Shown: piece after piece, positions 51,884 through 62,032 of the stretch | Position numbering within the stretch: the first letter of the stretch is position 1 | How the letters are laid out: each line of letters opens with the position of its first letter | Origin: Desulfobacter sp. | GTDB taxonomy: Bacteria > Desulfobacterota > Desulfobacteria > Desulfobacterales > Desulfobacteraceae | Assembly: GCA_028768545.1 (NCBI GenBank) | Contig: CP054838.1 | Location: forward strand, 2,101,501-2,165,500 | Direction of reading: 5' to 3' | Length of the DNA: 64,000 nucleotides | Notes under the pieces: generated by a model | Told to the model about the DNA's origin: nothing | Database searches by the model: none | The model's input: the letters and a program-made list of their open reading frames with translations, nothing else | Position numbers and translations under genes: made by a program

Positions 51884-54646
51884 CTAGGCTGCCTCAATAT
51901 TAATGGCGCAGACCTTGAATTCCGGAATTTTTGCCGTAGGGTCAAGTTCTGAATTGGTCAGCTTGTTGGCCGCAGCCTTGGCAAAATGGAAGGGGATGAA
52001 AATGGTCCCGTCCACGGCTTTTTTTGACACCTTGAGTTTTGCCTTTATCCGTCCCCGTCTCGAGCAAACCTTGACCATTTGTCCGTGGTCAATCCCCAGT
52101 TTTGTGGCATCACCGTTGGATATTTCAACAAAGCATTCAGGTGAGAGCCTGTTTAACCCATGGGTGCGCATGGTCATGGTGCCGGTGTGGTAATGGTAGA
52201 GCACCCGGCCGGTGGTCAGGATAAAGGGATAGCTTTGGTCGGTTAGTTCTGCCGCAGGCACATGCTCAATGGCATGGAAATATCCCCTGCCCCGTGTAAA
52301 CTGGGAGGAGTGTAAAATGGGGGTGCCAGGATGGTTTATATCCGGGCAGGGCCAGTGAATTCCTTCCTGTTCAATGCGTTCCCAGGTGATGCCGCTGTAC
52401 GAGGGCGTCAGGCTGGTGATTTCTTTGAAAATTTCATGGCTGTTTTCATAGGAAAAATCATATCCCATGCGCTGGGCAATCTGGCAGATGATCTGCCAGT
52501 CCGGCCTGGCCTCCCCCGGCGCTTCAACTGCTTTTCTGACCCGTTGAACCCGCCGTTCCGAGTTGGTGAATGTCCCGTTTTTTTCGGCAAAGCAAAAGGC
52601 CGGCAGAACCACATCGGCAAGGGCCGTGGTTTCAGTCTCGAAAATATCTTGGACCACAAGAAATTCCAGGTTGGACAGGGCTTTTTTTGCATGGTTGAGA
52701 TCTGGATCCGAGATCATGGGGTTCTCGCCGATGATGAACAAGGATTTCATCTCTCCGTCATGGGCCTTTTGGAACATTTCTGTGGCCACAATCCCCGGGG
52801 TTGAGGACAGGTCTTCAATCTGCCAGGCCTTTTGGTATTTTTCCCTTGTATCAGGGCTTGCCACGGGCTGGTAAGCGGTGAATACATTGGGCAGTCCTCC
52901 CATGTCACAGGCGCCCTGGACATTGTTCTGGCCCCGAAGGGGGTTGACACCGCCCCCGGGTTTGCCGATATGACCGCAGAGCATGGATAGATTGGCCAGG
53001 GATTTTACATTGTCCGTGCCGCAGGTATGCTGGGTAATGCCCATGCAATAGCAGATGGAGGCGGCATCGGCCCGGGCAAATTTTTCGGCCACCTCAATCA
53101 GGTCTGATTGGGGAATGCCTGTGATTTTTTCAACATGTTCCGGGGTGTATTTGGCCACGGTGGCCTTTAAGGCATCAAAGTTTTCGCACCGTGCTTCAAT
53201 GAATTCCCGGTCTTCAAGATGGTTTGAAATGATAATGTTCATCAACCCGTTGATCCAGGCGATATCGGTTCCGGGGGTGGGCCGCAGCCATGTTTCAGCA
53301 TGGTCGGCCAGATGGACTCTTCTCGGGTCAATGAGGATGAGTGTTTTTCCCTTGAGGACTGCCCGTTTCATGAACGAAGAGAGCACTGGGTGATTTTCAG
53401 TGGTGTTTGAACCTGTCACCAGGATCACATCCGAGTCTTCAATATCGGCGATGGAGTTGGTCATTGCACCGCTTCCAAAAGCTGCAGCCAGACCGGCTAC
53501 GGTGGAGCTGTGTCACAACCGGGCACAATGGTCAATATTGTTTGTCTTTAAGACCCCCCGGGTGAATTTCATGGCCGCATAGTTGTCTTCATTGGTGATC
53601 CTGGCCGAGGTCAGAACCCCTGTGGCATCAGGTCCGTAAGTGTCCTTGATGGATGTCAGTTTTGAGGCCACAAGGTCCAAGGCCTCGTCCCAGGAGGCTT
53701 GTACCTGCTTGCCGTTTTTTTTGATCAAGGGGGATTTAAGCCGATCAGGCGAGGAGACAAAGTCGTATCCAAACCTGCCTTTGACGCAGAGGCTGGCATT
53801 GTTGGGCGGCAGATCCGGGTCTGCCCCGTCGATCTTAACGATTTTATTGTCCTGGACAAATACATCCATTTGACAGCCGACCCCGCAAAAGGAACAGGTG
53901 GTTCTCACCGTTTCGGTGGGGGTAAACCGATGGTCCCGAAATTCCCTGTCAGGAATCAGGGCACCCACGGGACATGCCTGGACGCATTCTCCGCAAAATA
54001 CACAATCAGAATCTTTGAGGTGATTGTCATTGCCGGCAATGATTTTCATCTCTTCACCGTGGTAACCGAATTCAATGGCGTTGTTGACCTGGATTTCCCT
54101 GCAGGCTTTGATGCATCTGCCGCAAAGGATGCACCTGGAAAAATCTCTGATAATGAAAGGGTTGGCCCGTTCTGTTTTATATTTGCACAGGTTCTGGGGC
54201 ATCCCCTTTGTCTGAACCTGATAGCGGTAGGCCAGATCCTGGAGTTCACAATCCCCCCATACCGGGCAAAGGTCCTGCTTTCCGTCTGACTTGAGGACCT
54301 CAAGCTGGAAATCCGTCCAGTCCATGGTGTCAAAATTTCGAATGGCGCAATTGTGATTCCCCCGGGTCAGAAGGCCTGAAATAATCTTTTTTCTGGCCTC
54401 AATCACCCGTGGTGATTTACTTAAAATAACCATGCCGGGTTCTGCCGGGGTTACACAGGATTCAACCAAGTCTTTTTGTCCTGCAACTTCCACCACACAA
54501 ACCCTGCAGGTATGGGTGGGGTTTGTATGTTTGAGGTGGCAGAGGGTGGGAATGTCTATTTGATTTCGACTGGCAATATTCAGAATGGTTTCGCCGGGTT
54601 CATATTCAAGCTGGTTTTCGTTGAGCGTTATAATATCTTTAGCCAT
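51884..54646 (-). CDS. fdhA: Formate dehydrogenase alpha subunit with NuoG-like N-domain, selenoprotein (Sec at residue 378)
   Basis: A 920-residue enzyme if UGA 53515-53513 is read as Sec. Start ATG 54646 (MAKDIITLNENQ) lies seven bases after GGGGGA; an ATG five codons upstream has no site. N-terminal [2Fe-2S] (TLCHLKHTNPTHTCRVC), NuoG Cys/His region (CPVWGDCELQD), two ferredoxins (CILCGRCIKAC, CVFCGECVQAC), then CSFCGVGCQMDV, the active-site NNIDHCARL-U-HSSTVAG, and pterin domains. This is the NAD- or ferredoxin-linked FdhA type that works with NuoE/NuoF-like subunits, but none is adjacent. Own promoter upstream; IS256 lies beyond it. Confidence 0.93.
53484..53500 (-). promoter_or_regulatory. 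SECIS hairpin of the second fdhA
   Basis: On the minus strand, 12 bases after the UGA, stem GTAGCC/GGCTGC (one G-U) encloses loop GGTCT, the same loop as in the first fdhA. Confidence 0.78.
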
Positions 54647-54705
54647 AGGTTTGTCCCCCATAGTTTACTTATACTCTCACGTGCTGACCCTGAACAATGT
54701 TTTGG

Positions 54706-54734
54706 GATATATACTACTGAGTCATTTTTGTCAA
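54706..54734 (-). promoter_or_regulatory. Promoter of the NuoG-like fdhA
   Basis: Minus strand TTGACA at 54734-54729, with TATATA (15-base spacer) or TATATC (17-base spacer) within 54713-54706. It lies between the IS256 left end (54777) and the fdhA start, so the insertion did not remove it. Confidence 0.5.
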
Positions 54735-54776
54735 TGTCAGGCCTGAGAATTTCCAGGGCTCACGCATATAAATAAA

Positions 54777-56225
54777 GGGCGTTCAAAATTCTGTGTCAGT
54801 TGAATGAAAGCTGATATACTCAGCTAAATAAGGAGAACTGACATGACCGAAGAAAACACCGAATTTGATTTTCAAAAAGCCCTTAAAGGCATCCAGGAAG
54901 GTAAACCCTTCATAGGTAAGGGCGGCGTCCTTACATCATTAATCAAAAATCTTGCTGAAGCTGCTCTTGAAGGAGAGTTGGAGTCCCATCTCGGGCAGGA
55001 AGTTTCTGCCAACCGCCGTAATGGAAAAAGCAAAAAGACCATTAAATCCCTGGATGGTAAATTTGAGCTGGAAACCCCGCGTGACAGGGCCGGAACCTTC
55101 TCTCCACAGATCGTCAAAAAACATCAGACAACGCTCAGCGATGAAATTGAAAGAAAGATAATAGCCCTTTACGGCCTGGGCATGAGTTATAATGATATGG
55201 CTTCCCATTTACAGGAAATCTATGGACTTGAGATTTCAAATGCCACTCTGAGCACCATTACCGATAAAATCATCCATACCGTCAAAGAATGGCAGGCCAG
55301 GCCGTTGGAAAATGTGTACCCAATCGTATGGCTTGATGCCATACATTATAAAGTACGAGAAAACGGAAAGGTCGGCAGCAAAGCCGTTTACACAATTCTT
55401 GGGGTGAATATCGAGGGCCGCAAAGAGGTTCTTGGGCTGTACATATCCGAGAATGAGGGTGCGAACTTCTGGCTGCAGGTGTTAACAGACCTTTCAAACC
55501 GAGGGGTAAAAGATATCCTGATTGCCTGTGTTGATGGTCTAAAAGGTTTTCCCGAGGCCATTGAGACCATATTCCCGGACACAGAAGTTCAACTCTGCGT
55601 AGTCCACCAGATCCGAAATTCATTGAAATACGTTGGTTCCAAAAATAAAAAGGAATTTATGGCAGATCTAAAACGTGTTTATAAAGCGGTCAATAAGGAT
55701 CTGGCCGAAGAAGAACTGGATATCTTGGAAAATAAATGGAATGACAAATACCCGATTGTGATAAAATCCTGGCGGAACAACTGGGAACGCCTCAGTCATT
55801 TCTTTAAATATCCAGAAGAGATTCGACGGATAATATACACCACAAATACCATTGAGGCTGTGCATCGACAGTTTCGAAAACTGACCAAAACAAAGGGATC
55901 ATTCCCGAACCAGGACAGCCTGTTAAAGCTGCTTTACATGGGGATCCAGAACGCCAGTAAAAAATGGACAATGCCGATTCAAAATTGGTCACTGACAATT
56001 TCCCAGTTGGCAATTTTCTTTGAAGGCCGGCTGGATAAAGAGCTGGGAATTTGATAGGGATTTATTTACAGATGGAAAAGATGGTTCCAGGAACTCCACT
56101 CCAGCAAAAGTCAACTCCTCCGACGTGGCTGATTGAAGGCCCATTCTCGGACCTGACTTTTACTTCCGCTGGCGCTGAGGCAGATCCGGGAACCGAAACC
56201 GTGACACAGAATTCTGAACATTCCC
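54777..56225 (+). mobile_element. IS256-family insertion sequence, about 1.45 kb
   Basis: Both ends contain GTTCA-A/G-AATTCTGTGTCA as inverted repeats (17 of 18 match), with outer GGG at 54777-54779 and CCC at 56223-56225. The left end is two bases shorter between GGG and GTTCA. No 8-9 bp target duplication is visible; only a 6-base TAAATA occurs near both ends, which may be chance. The end coordinates could be off by a few bases. Confidence 0.8.
54843..56054 (+). CDS. IS256-family (mutator-type) transposase
   Basis: A 403-residue transposase. It shows the family order: GKGGVLTSLIKNLAEAALEGELESHL N-region (given here as two parts, GKGGVLTSLIKNL and AALEGELESHLG), NRRNGKSKKTIKS, ETPRDRAGTFSPQIV, first Asp in IVWLDAIHYKVRENG, second in ILIACVDGLKGFPEAI, the VVHQIRNSLKYV block, and IYTTNTIEAVHRQFRKLTKTK with the catalytic Glu. 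AAGGAG site before the ATG. Frame intact. Confidence 0.93.
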   Translation: MTEENTEFDFQKALKGIQEGKPFIGKGGVLTSLIKNLAEAALEGELESHLGQEVSANRRNGKSKKTIKSLDGKFELETPRDRAGTFSPQIVKKHQTTLSDEIERKIIALYGLGMSYNDMASHLQEIYGLEISNATLSTITDKIIHTVKEWQARPLENVYPIVWLDAIHYKVRENGKVGSKAVYTILGVNIEGRKEVLGLYISENEGANFWLQVLTDLSNRGVKDILIACVDGLKGFPEAIETIFPDTEVQLCVVHQIRNSLKYVGSKNKKEFMADLKRVYKAVNKDLAEEELDILENKWNDKYPIVIKSWRNNWERLSHFFKYPEEIRRIIYTTNTIEAVHRQFRKLTKTKGSFPNQDSLLKLLYMGIQNASKKWTMPIQNWSLTISQLAIFFEGRLDKELGI

Positions 56226-56268
56226 TGTAAATATTGTAAAGTGCCTATAGTTTTGATTGGTTCAAGTA

Positions 56269-57387
56269 TCATCCAAACATAACTTCCTCCAGATATTTGA
56301 TATCCATAGCAGCATTCAACCTTTTGGTTTTTACACTCCCTTTAAATGTCTTATTGTTCCGTAATAAATTTAATGCAATGTGCCGAATCGCTGCAAAAGT
56401 CTCAGGAGAGTTCCCCTTTCTGACTCTGCTTTCGTCTTCACGGAACGCAATATCCAATACCCAATGCACTGAATTTTCAATTCCCCAATGCCTCTTGACA
56501 GCATTACCAAAAATATTGGGGTCGCTATCCAGGCTCGATATATAATATCGCTTTTCATGACTGATCTGGCCGTCCATTTCCCGGGTGGATTCAATCATTC
56601 CAATACTTTTCAAACCTTTCCAACTTTTTTTATCTTCAAACCAATCAATATCAGAGGTTATCACAGCCCTGCGCGTTTCGACTCGACCGTGCCCTCCGTC
56701 AAAACTGGTCTGTTCATTAAACTGGTACCCCTGATTTTTCATTTCTTCCATTTTATTGAAAAAAAGTACCGCTTCATCATGCAAGGTTTTATGATTTTCT
56801 TTCAGGGCAAGGACATAGTCACACCCTTTGTTTATTATGGTTTCAGCGATTTTCTTTTGAGTGCCCATGGCATCAATGGTTATAATGCAGCCCGAGATAT
56901 CTAAAAGTTTTAAAAGATTTGGAATGGCCGTAATTTCATTTGATTTTTCTTCGGTTTTTAATTGCCCTAAAACCACTTTATTAGACGAAGCCCACGCACT
57001 GATCATATGAATGGCTTTCTTATCATTGGAGGTATCGTGTGAACGCCTTAGAGTTTTGCCGTCGATTGCAATGACTTGACCTTTGGTCATCTTTGCAACC
57101 GACTGAACCCAGTGCATAAAACTGCTCTGAAATTCATTCGGGTTCATCCTTTCAAAAATTCTGCCAAAGGTGTCATGGGAGGGTATCCCATGGGGAAGGC
57201 TTAGAAATTTTGACAACCACCTTTTTCTCTTTTTGCCAAAGTTTTCAATTTGCTCATAAGTGTCTGCGCCAGCAACTACCGCACAAATTGCGATGATGAC
57301 GACATCAATTAAATTATGAAGCTTATTGTGGTGTCTGGGGTCCTGAATATTGTCAAAAAAAGTTTCAAGAGATTTTTTTTCGTTCAT
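56269..57387 (-). CDS. ISAs1-family transposase
   Basis: A 372-residue transposase of the ISAs1 (H-repeat-associated) family: DPRHHNKLHNLIDVVIIAICAV, SHDTFGRIFERMNP, QVIAIDGKTLRRSHD (first Asp), ITIDAMGTQKKIAETI (second Asp), DYVLALKENHKTLHD and RHWGIENSVHWVLDIAFREDESR (catalytic Glu). Start ATG 57387 follows AAGGAG. The element's ends could not be fixed: no clear inverted repeat pair was found around 56226-56268 and 57394-57480. It abuts the IS256 element. Confidence 0.92.
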   Translation of the reverse strand: MNEKKSLETFFDNIQDPRHHNKLHNLIDVVIIAICAVVAGADTYEQIENFGKKRKRWLSKFLSLPHGIPSHDTFGRIFERMNPNEFQSSFMHWVQSVAKMTKGQVIAIDGKTLRRSHDTSNDKKAIHMISAWASSNKVVLGQLKTEEKSNEITAIPNLLKLLDISGCIITIDAMGTQKKIAETIINKGCDYVLALKENHKTLHDEAVLFFNKMEEMKNQGYQFNEQTSFDGGHGRVETRRAVITSDIDWFEDKKSWKGLKSIGMIESTREMDGQISHEKRYYISSLDSDPNIFGNAVKRHWGIENSVHWVLDIAFREDESRVRKGNSPETFAAIRHIALNLLRNNKTFKGSVKTKRLNAAMDIKYLEEVMFG

Positions 57388-57489
57388 TGGCAACTCCTTG
57401 TGTTTATTGCCATATATATCGTATCTGTGCAGCGATGTCTAGGAAAATTTTGTTCGATGCTCATATACTATAACAAGCCAGGAGAGCCA

Positions 57490-57627
57490 GGCTGGGATAG
57501 GGTGAAGGGGGTGGAGTGGCGTAAATGAGCGGCCCGCCAGGACGGCATAGGTCCGATCATTTCCGCTTCTTAAGCGGTCAGGACGACCGCTTAAGATTTA
57601 ACGGAATCCCCCTCACCTATTCCAGCC
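57490..57627. repeat. Nested palindromic element with three-way-junction potential
   Basis: In the 394-base gap 57388-57787, outer arms near 57490-57511 (GGCTGGGATAGGGTGAAGGG) and 57605-57627 pair over about 20 bases. Inside are two hairpins: AAATGAGCGG/CCGATCATTT (57523-57532 with 57553-57562, one mismatch) and a perfect 11-bp CTTAAGCGGTC/GACCGCTTAAG (57569-57595) with loop AGGAC. The word AGGACG recurs three times. It could be a MITE-like remnant or a structured RNA. No terminal repeats of the neighbouring elements are shared. Confidence 0.5.
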
Positions 57628-57690
57628 GGGTAAGGACGAATCTTAATAAAAGTTACATGCGATGACCCTGTGAGAATTTCAGTGATATTG

Positions 57691-57720
57691 TTGACATTAT
57701 GCCCGGGTTAAGCCTATACA
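57691..57720 (+). promoter_or_regulatory. Promoter of the RnfB-GltD fusion gene
   Basis: TTGACA (57691-57696), 18-base spacer, TATACA (57715-57720), 68 bases before the ATG at 57788. It lies downstream of the ISAs1 gene and of the palindromic element. Confidence 0.55.
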
Positions 57721-57787
57721 GGATGTGGACTAAACGAGGAGATGATATTTGGCAGGATAATATATACACAACGGAGACATAAGGATA

Positions 57788-59833
57788 ATGCTGCAATCAA
57801 TTATGATGATGGGTGGATTGGGCATTGCGATTGGTACGGCTCTGGTGATCGCATCAAAAGCGTTTTATGTATATGAGGACCCCAAAGTTGTCGCCATTGA
57901 CGATGCTTTGCCAGGGGCAAATTGCGGAGGCTGCGGATACCCCGGCTGCACCGCCAATGCAGAGGCCATTGCCAAAGGAGAGCAGGATGTCAATTCCTGT
58001 GTGGCTGCCGGTGAAGAGGTGGCCGTGGCCATTGCTGCAATCATGGGGGTTTCCATTTCTGATAAGGAACCTGAATTTGCCCGGCCCGGGTGCCACTATG
58101 GAAATGAGGACGCAGATCTCAATTACCATTATAATGGCATAAGGGACTGCAGGGCCGCGGCCATGCTCATGGGCGGGATGAAGGTTTGCCGTATCGGTTG
58201 TTTGGGCTTGGGAACCTGTGTGACCGCCTGTAAGTTCGGTGCCCTTTCCATTGGAGAGGATCATCTTCCCCATGTAGACCAGGAAAAATGTACGGGCTGC
58301 GGTGCCTGTGAAAGTATCTGTCCCAAAAATATTATCCGTCTCACCTCGGTGACCCGCAGAATTATGCGCGAATACACCCGGGATGAATGTACCACCCCCT
58401 GCCAAAGAGCCTGCCCTTCCGGCATTGATATTAAAGAGTATATCAGACTGATCAAGGAGGGAGACTATCATGGATCCTTGCAGGTGATTAAGGAGAGAAT
58501 GCCCTTTCCCACAGTGATTTCAAGAATTTGTCCGGCTCTGTGTGAGTTTGACTGCCGCCGTCTGATTCAGGATGAGTCTGTGGCCATTAACCACTTAAAG
58601 CGGTTTGTCTGTGATTATGAAATGAATCAGGACAAGCGGATTCAGCCCTATACCGCACCTGCCACCGATAAAAAAATTGCTGTGATCGGCGGCGGGGTTG
58701 AAGGACTTTCTGCCGGGTATTTTTCCGCCCGTTTAGGCCATCATTCTGTTGTTTTTGAGGCTGGAGATTCTTTGGGCGGTATCTTAAGAAAGGCCATAGC
58801 AAGGGATCGGCTCTCCATGGATGTGTTGGACTGGGATATCCAGGGGATTGCTGATCTCGGGGTGGAGATGCGCACCCGTCAAAAGGCGGGACAGGATTTT
58901 ACCATTCCAGGGCTTTTACAAGAGGGATATGATGCGGTCTTTACGGCCACAGGGGGGTGGGATTCCAGGCTGGCCTCCGGGGATTTGGACCGGGCGGCCA
59001 ACATCATTCCCGGCACCTACCTGCTCATTGACCTGCTTCGCAGCAAAGAGCAAGAGTCCCTAAGACCTGATACCGGTAAGACTGTTGTTATTGCCGGGGG
59101 CGGTCTTCGTCTTCCCAAAGCCGTCGAGATTCTCAAGGCCTCCGGGGCTGAAAAAATATTTGTAATTTCACGAAAAGAGGCCAAGGATTCATCCTTTGAT
59201 CAAGCCGGGATTGATGCCCTTGCAAGTGCCGGGGTCAACATCCTCTACAATACCGGAATTATAAAGATTTTAGGAAAAGAGGCTGCTTTAACCGGGGTTG
59301 AGTATATAGAGCTTGACACAGGCGTGAAACATGTTATTGATACTAACAATCTTATCTTGGGGGCGGGGCGTTTTCCAGAGCTGGTTTTCGTGCCCCAGGG
59401 GTGTGATGAAAATGATGAAACAAAAGATATGGATGGTGATTCAGCAATGCCGCTGACTTGGGAAGGTGTAGAACTGGTCAAAAAACCAGATGCAAACAGG
59501 GAACTGGGACTGCTTTCCAGCCAGGATGTCATTTCCGAATACCCGTCGGCTGTGGCAGCCATCAACGGCGGAAGAAAAGCAGCAACCCTGATGCACCATA
59601 TGATTTACGGCATTGAACACCAAGATCCGGACAGAATGATCACACCAAAATCCATGATCCAGGATGTCCAATCCCTGAACCAGGTTGTTCCTTCACCCCG
59701 AAATATCCTTGAATTTTCAGCAGGAGAACATAAAAGAAATGACCGGTTTTCAACCGGTTTTTCTTCTGACGCCGCAAGGGAAGAGGCAGGCCGCTGTCTG
59801 CGTTGCGGTTTGATCTGTTATGAAAAAGTTTAA
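57788..59833 (+). CDS. rnfB: RnfB-type ferredoxin protein fused to a GltD-like FAD/NAD(P) oxidoreductase
   Basis: A 681-residue fusion. Residues 1-27 are a membrane segment (IMMMGGLGIAIGTALVIAS), followed by the RnfB cluster motif NCGGCGYPGCTANAEAIAKG, RPGCHYGNEDAD and a ferredoxin CTGCGACESICPKN (about residue 180). From about 195 a GltD-like module begins: CTTPCQRACPSGIDI, ICPALCEFDCRRL, the FAD motif VIGGGVEGLSAGYF and VVIAGGGLRLPKA (NAD(P) site), ending CLRCGLICYE. RnfB is the electron entry or exit subunit of the Rnf ferredoxin:NAD complex. None of rnfC, D, G, E or A is present upstream. Confidence 0.88.
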   Translation: MLQSIMMMGGLGIAIGTALVIASKAFYVYEDPKVVAIDDALPGANCGGCGYPGCTANAEAIAKGEQDVNSCVAAGEEVAVAIAAIMGVSISDKEPEFARPGCHYGNEDADLNYHYNGIRDCRAAAMLMGGMKVCRIGCLGLGTCVTACKFGALSIGEDHLPHVDQEKCTGCGACESICPKNIIRLTSVTRRIMREYTRDECTTPCQRACPSGIDIKEYIRLIKEGDYHGSLQVIKERMPFPTVISRICPALCEFDCRRLIQDESVAINHLKRFVCDYEMNQDKRIQPYTAPATDKKIAVIGGGVEGLSAGYFSARLGHHSVVFEAGDSLGGILRKAIARDRLSMDVLDWDIQGIADLGVEMRTRQKAGQDFTIPGLLQEGYDAVFTATGGWDSRLASGDLDRAANIIPGTYLLIDLLRSKEQESLRPDTGKTVVIAGGGLRLPKAVEILKASGAEKIFVISRKEAKDSSFDQAGIDALASAGVNILYNTGIIKILGKEAALTGVEYIELDTGVKHVIDTNNLILGAGRFPELVFVPQGCDENDETKDMDGDSAMPLTWEGVELVKKPDANRELGLLSSQDVISEYPSAVAAINGGRKAATLMHHMIYGIEHQDPDRMITPKSMIQDVQSLNQVVPSPRNILEFSAGEHKRNDRFSTGFSSDAAREEAGRCLRCGLICYEKV

Positions 59834-59877
59834 AGGGCTATTGGGGGAAAGCAGACACCGATTTGGAAAGATCTTAT

Positions 59878-61866
59878 ATGAGACCTGAACAGATTCTTGT
59901 TGTTGATGATGAAAAACGTATCGTTGATAATATTTCCCACTGCCTGGCCAGAGAGGGGTTTGAGGTACAGGCGGCCTTTGATGGACAAGAGGCTGTTGCC
60001 CTGTTTAAAGCGCATCGGTTTGATCTGATCCTTTTGGATATTTCCATGCCCGGAATGAACGGGTATGAGGTCATGGACCATATTTTTGGTCTGGATGCCG
60101 AAGTGCTGATCATTATCATGACTGGGTTTGCCTCTGTTGAGTCTGCTGTCAAGGCTTTGAAACTCGGTGCCTGGGATTATCTTAAAAAACCCTTTGAATA
60201 TGCAGATCTGGTTAAAACGGTGAAAAACGCCGTGACCCAGAGCAATTTGCTTGCAGAGAAAAAGGCCTTTGCCGCCCGCTTGGAAGCCTCTGAGAAACAA
60301 TATGAATACATGGTCAATAATTCTCCTGACCTGATTTTTACCCTGGACAAAAAGAGATGCTTTTCCTTTGTTAATCAACAGTTTGAAAGGGTTTTGGGAT
60401 TTCCCAAACAGGTGCTCATCGGCATGCCTTTTGAAGATTTGCTGCATGAAGATGACAGGAACCGGGTCCGGGATATGGAAGCGGCTGTGACCCCAGGCAG
60501 GCCAAGGCACCCCCGTATTGAAATGAATTTGAGATTTAAAAATCCAATCCCCAGCGGTACAAAACCGATCCCTATTCCGCCTTTGCCTTTATGGAGTTAA
60601 AGGCCTCGGCCATCACCCTGCCCGGAGAGGATCCAACAAACGAGGGAAAGGGAATTTATGCGGTGGGCCGGGATGTGACCGAGCGGCTTCGGCTGGAAGC
60701 CCAGCTTCGCCAGGCACAGAAAATGGAAGCCATCGGCACGCTGGCCGGCGGTATTGCCCATGATTTTAATAATATCCTCATGGGAATCCAGGGATATACC
60801 TCATTGGTAAAAAGCGGGTTTGACAGAGAAAGTGAGGTTTTTAAACGGCTTGCCAATATTGATGAATATGTCAACAATGGCGCTGACATGGCCCGGCAGC
60901 TTCTGGGGTTTTCCCAGAAAGGATGTCAGGAGACCTGCACCCTTAACCTTAATTATCTGCTCAAAATGTCCGCCAAAATGTTCGGTAGGACCAAAAAAGA
61001 CATCCTTATTCACCAGTATCTGGAAAAGAAACTCTGGAGCACGGTAGTGGATGAGGGGCAGCTCAAGCAGGTGTTGATGAATTTATTTGTCAATGCCTGG
61101 CAGGCCATGCCCAATGGCGGACAAATTACCATCAAGTCTGAGAATGTGGTCATGGAAGACTGGCAGACCGAAGAGGCCGGCCTGACCCTTCCGGGTTCCT
61201 ATGTGAAAATAAGTGTGGTCGATACAGGCATGGGCATGGACAAGGAAACCCAGGCAAAAATATTTGATCCTTTTTTTACCACCAAGGAAAGGGGGAAGGG
61301 AACAGGGCTTGGGCTGGCCACGGCTTACGGGATCATCAAGGGCCATAAGGGCAGTTTTCAGGTGGAATCACAGCCCGGGCAGGGCAGTGTTCATGTTCTA
61401 TCTGCCTGCCACGGAAACGAGGATCAGAAAAGATTTTTTAAGCCTTCCCAGAACCCAGGAGCGAAAGCTGATTACGGGCAAGGGCCGGGTGCTTTTGGTG
61501 GATGACGAAAAAGGGGGGATTGCGGTTTGCTCGGAAATGCTTGAAACATTAGGGTATGAAGTGGTGGCGGTCCAAAGCGGTGCCAGTGCCATTTCTGTTA
61601 TTAAAGAGGACGGTTCCAATATTGACCTGATTATCCTGGACATGGTCATGCCGAAAATGAGCGGTGTTCAAACCTATGAAAGGATACGGGAACTTGCGCC
61701 TGAGATTCGGGTCCTGGTCTGTTCCGGATATGCCAAGGAAGATGATCTTCTCGGGATGATTGAAAAAGGGTGTGATGATTATATTTTAAAACCCTTTGAT
61801 GTGGCCATGCTTTCTGAAAAGCTTAAAACGGTATTTGAAACCAGCCTGGAAAGACAAAAGGCCTGA
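59878..61866 (+). pseudogene. Hybrid sensor histidine kinase (REC-PAS-HisKA-HATPase-REC) broken by two frameshifts
   Basis: Three frames together give one protein of about 660 residues. Part 1 (59878 to about 60540): receiver domain (VVDDEKRIVDNIS, LLDISMPGMNGYEV) and PAS. At the A5 run 60538-60542 the PAS continues in the -1 frame. Part 2 (about 60540-61390): HisKA GTLAGGIAHDFNNILMGIQG (phospho-His), HATPase NLFVNAWQAMPNGGQI and GKGTGLGLATAYGIIKGH. Near 61388-61392 it shifts back (+1) to YLPATETR and a second receiver (VLLVDDEKGGIAVC, LDMVMPKMSG). No stop or shift disturbs other parts. Either a decaying gene or sequencing errors. ATG 59878 follows GGAAAG. It stands next to the RnfB fusion on the same strand. 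Confidence 0.75.
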
Positions 61867-61952
61867 TTTGGGTCTGCCTTGATCGGGAGGGACCTGCCCG
61901 ATCAGTCCCTCCTGATCTCCAGATATGGTATCCCTCTGGGACTGCAAAATAT

Positions 61953-61988
61953 AAAGGGCCTGGGAAAATAAAATTTCCCAGGCCCTTT
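61953..61988. terminator. Bidirectional terminator between histidine kinase and ppaC
   Basis: Perfect 15-bp stem AAAGGGCCTGGGAAA/TTTCCCAGGCCCTTT with a 6-base A/T loop, and T/A-rich tails on both sides. Confidence 0.9.
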
Positions 61989-62032
61989 TATACTTTAGGC
62001 GTTTGTTCTGGTATTAAACCCTATCCAGACAT

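Noticed and set aside
54769..56233. TAAATA as target duplication of IS256
   Set aside because: Only six bases, offset from the GGG/CCC ends and in an A/T-rich context; the family makes 8-9 bp duplications.
57490..57627. Hammerhead ribozyme or integron attC site
   Set aside because: The hammerhead core and the attC GTTRRRY boxes are not present, although a three-way fold is possible.
60532..60546. Programmed -1 frameshift in the histidine kinase at the A5 run
   Set aside because: The zero-frame codons are TTT AAA AAT, so no in-frame X-XXY-YYZ slippery heptamer exists, and a second shift of opposite sign occurs later in the gene.
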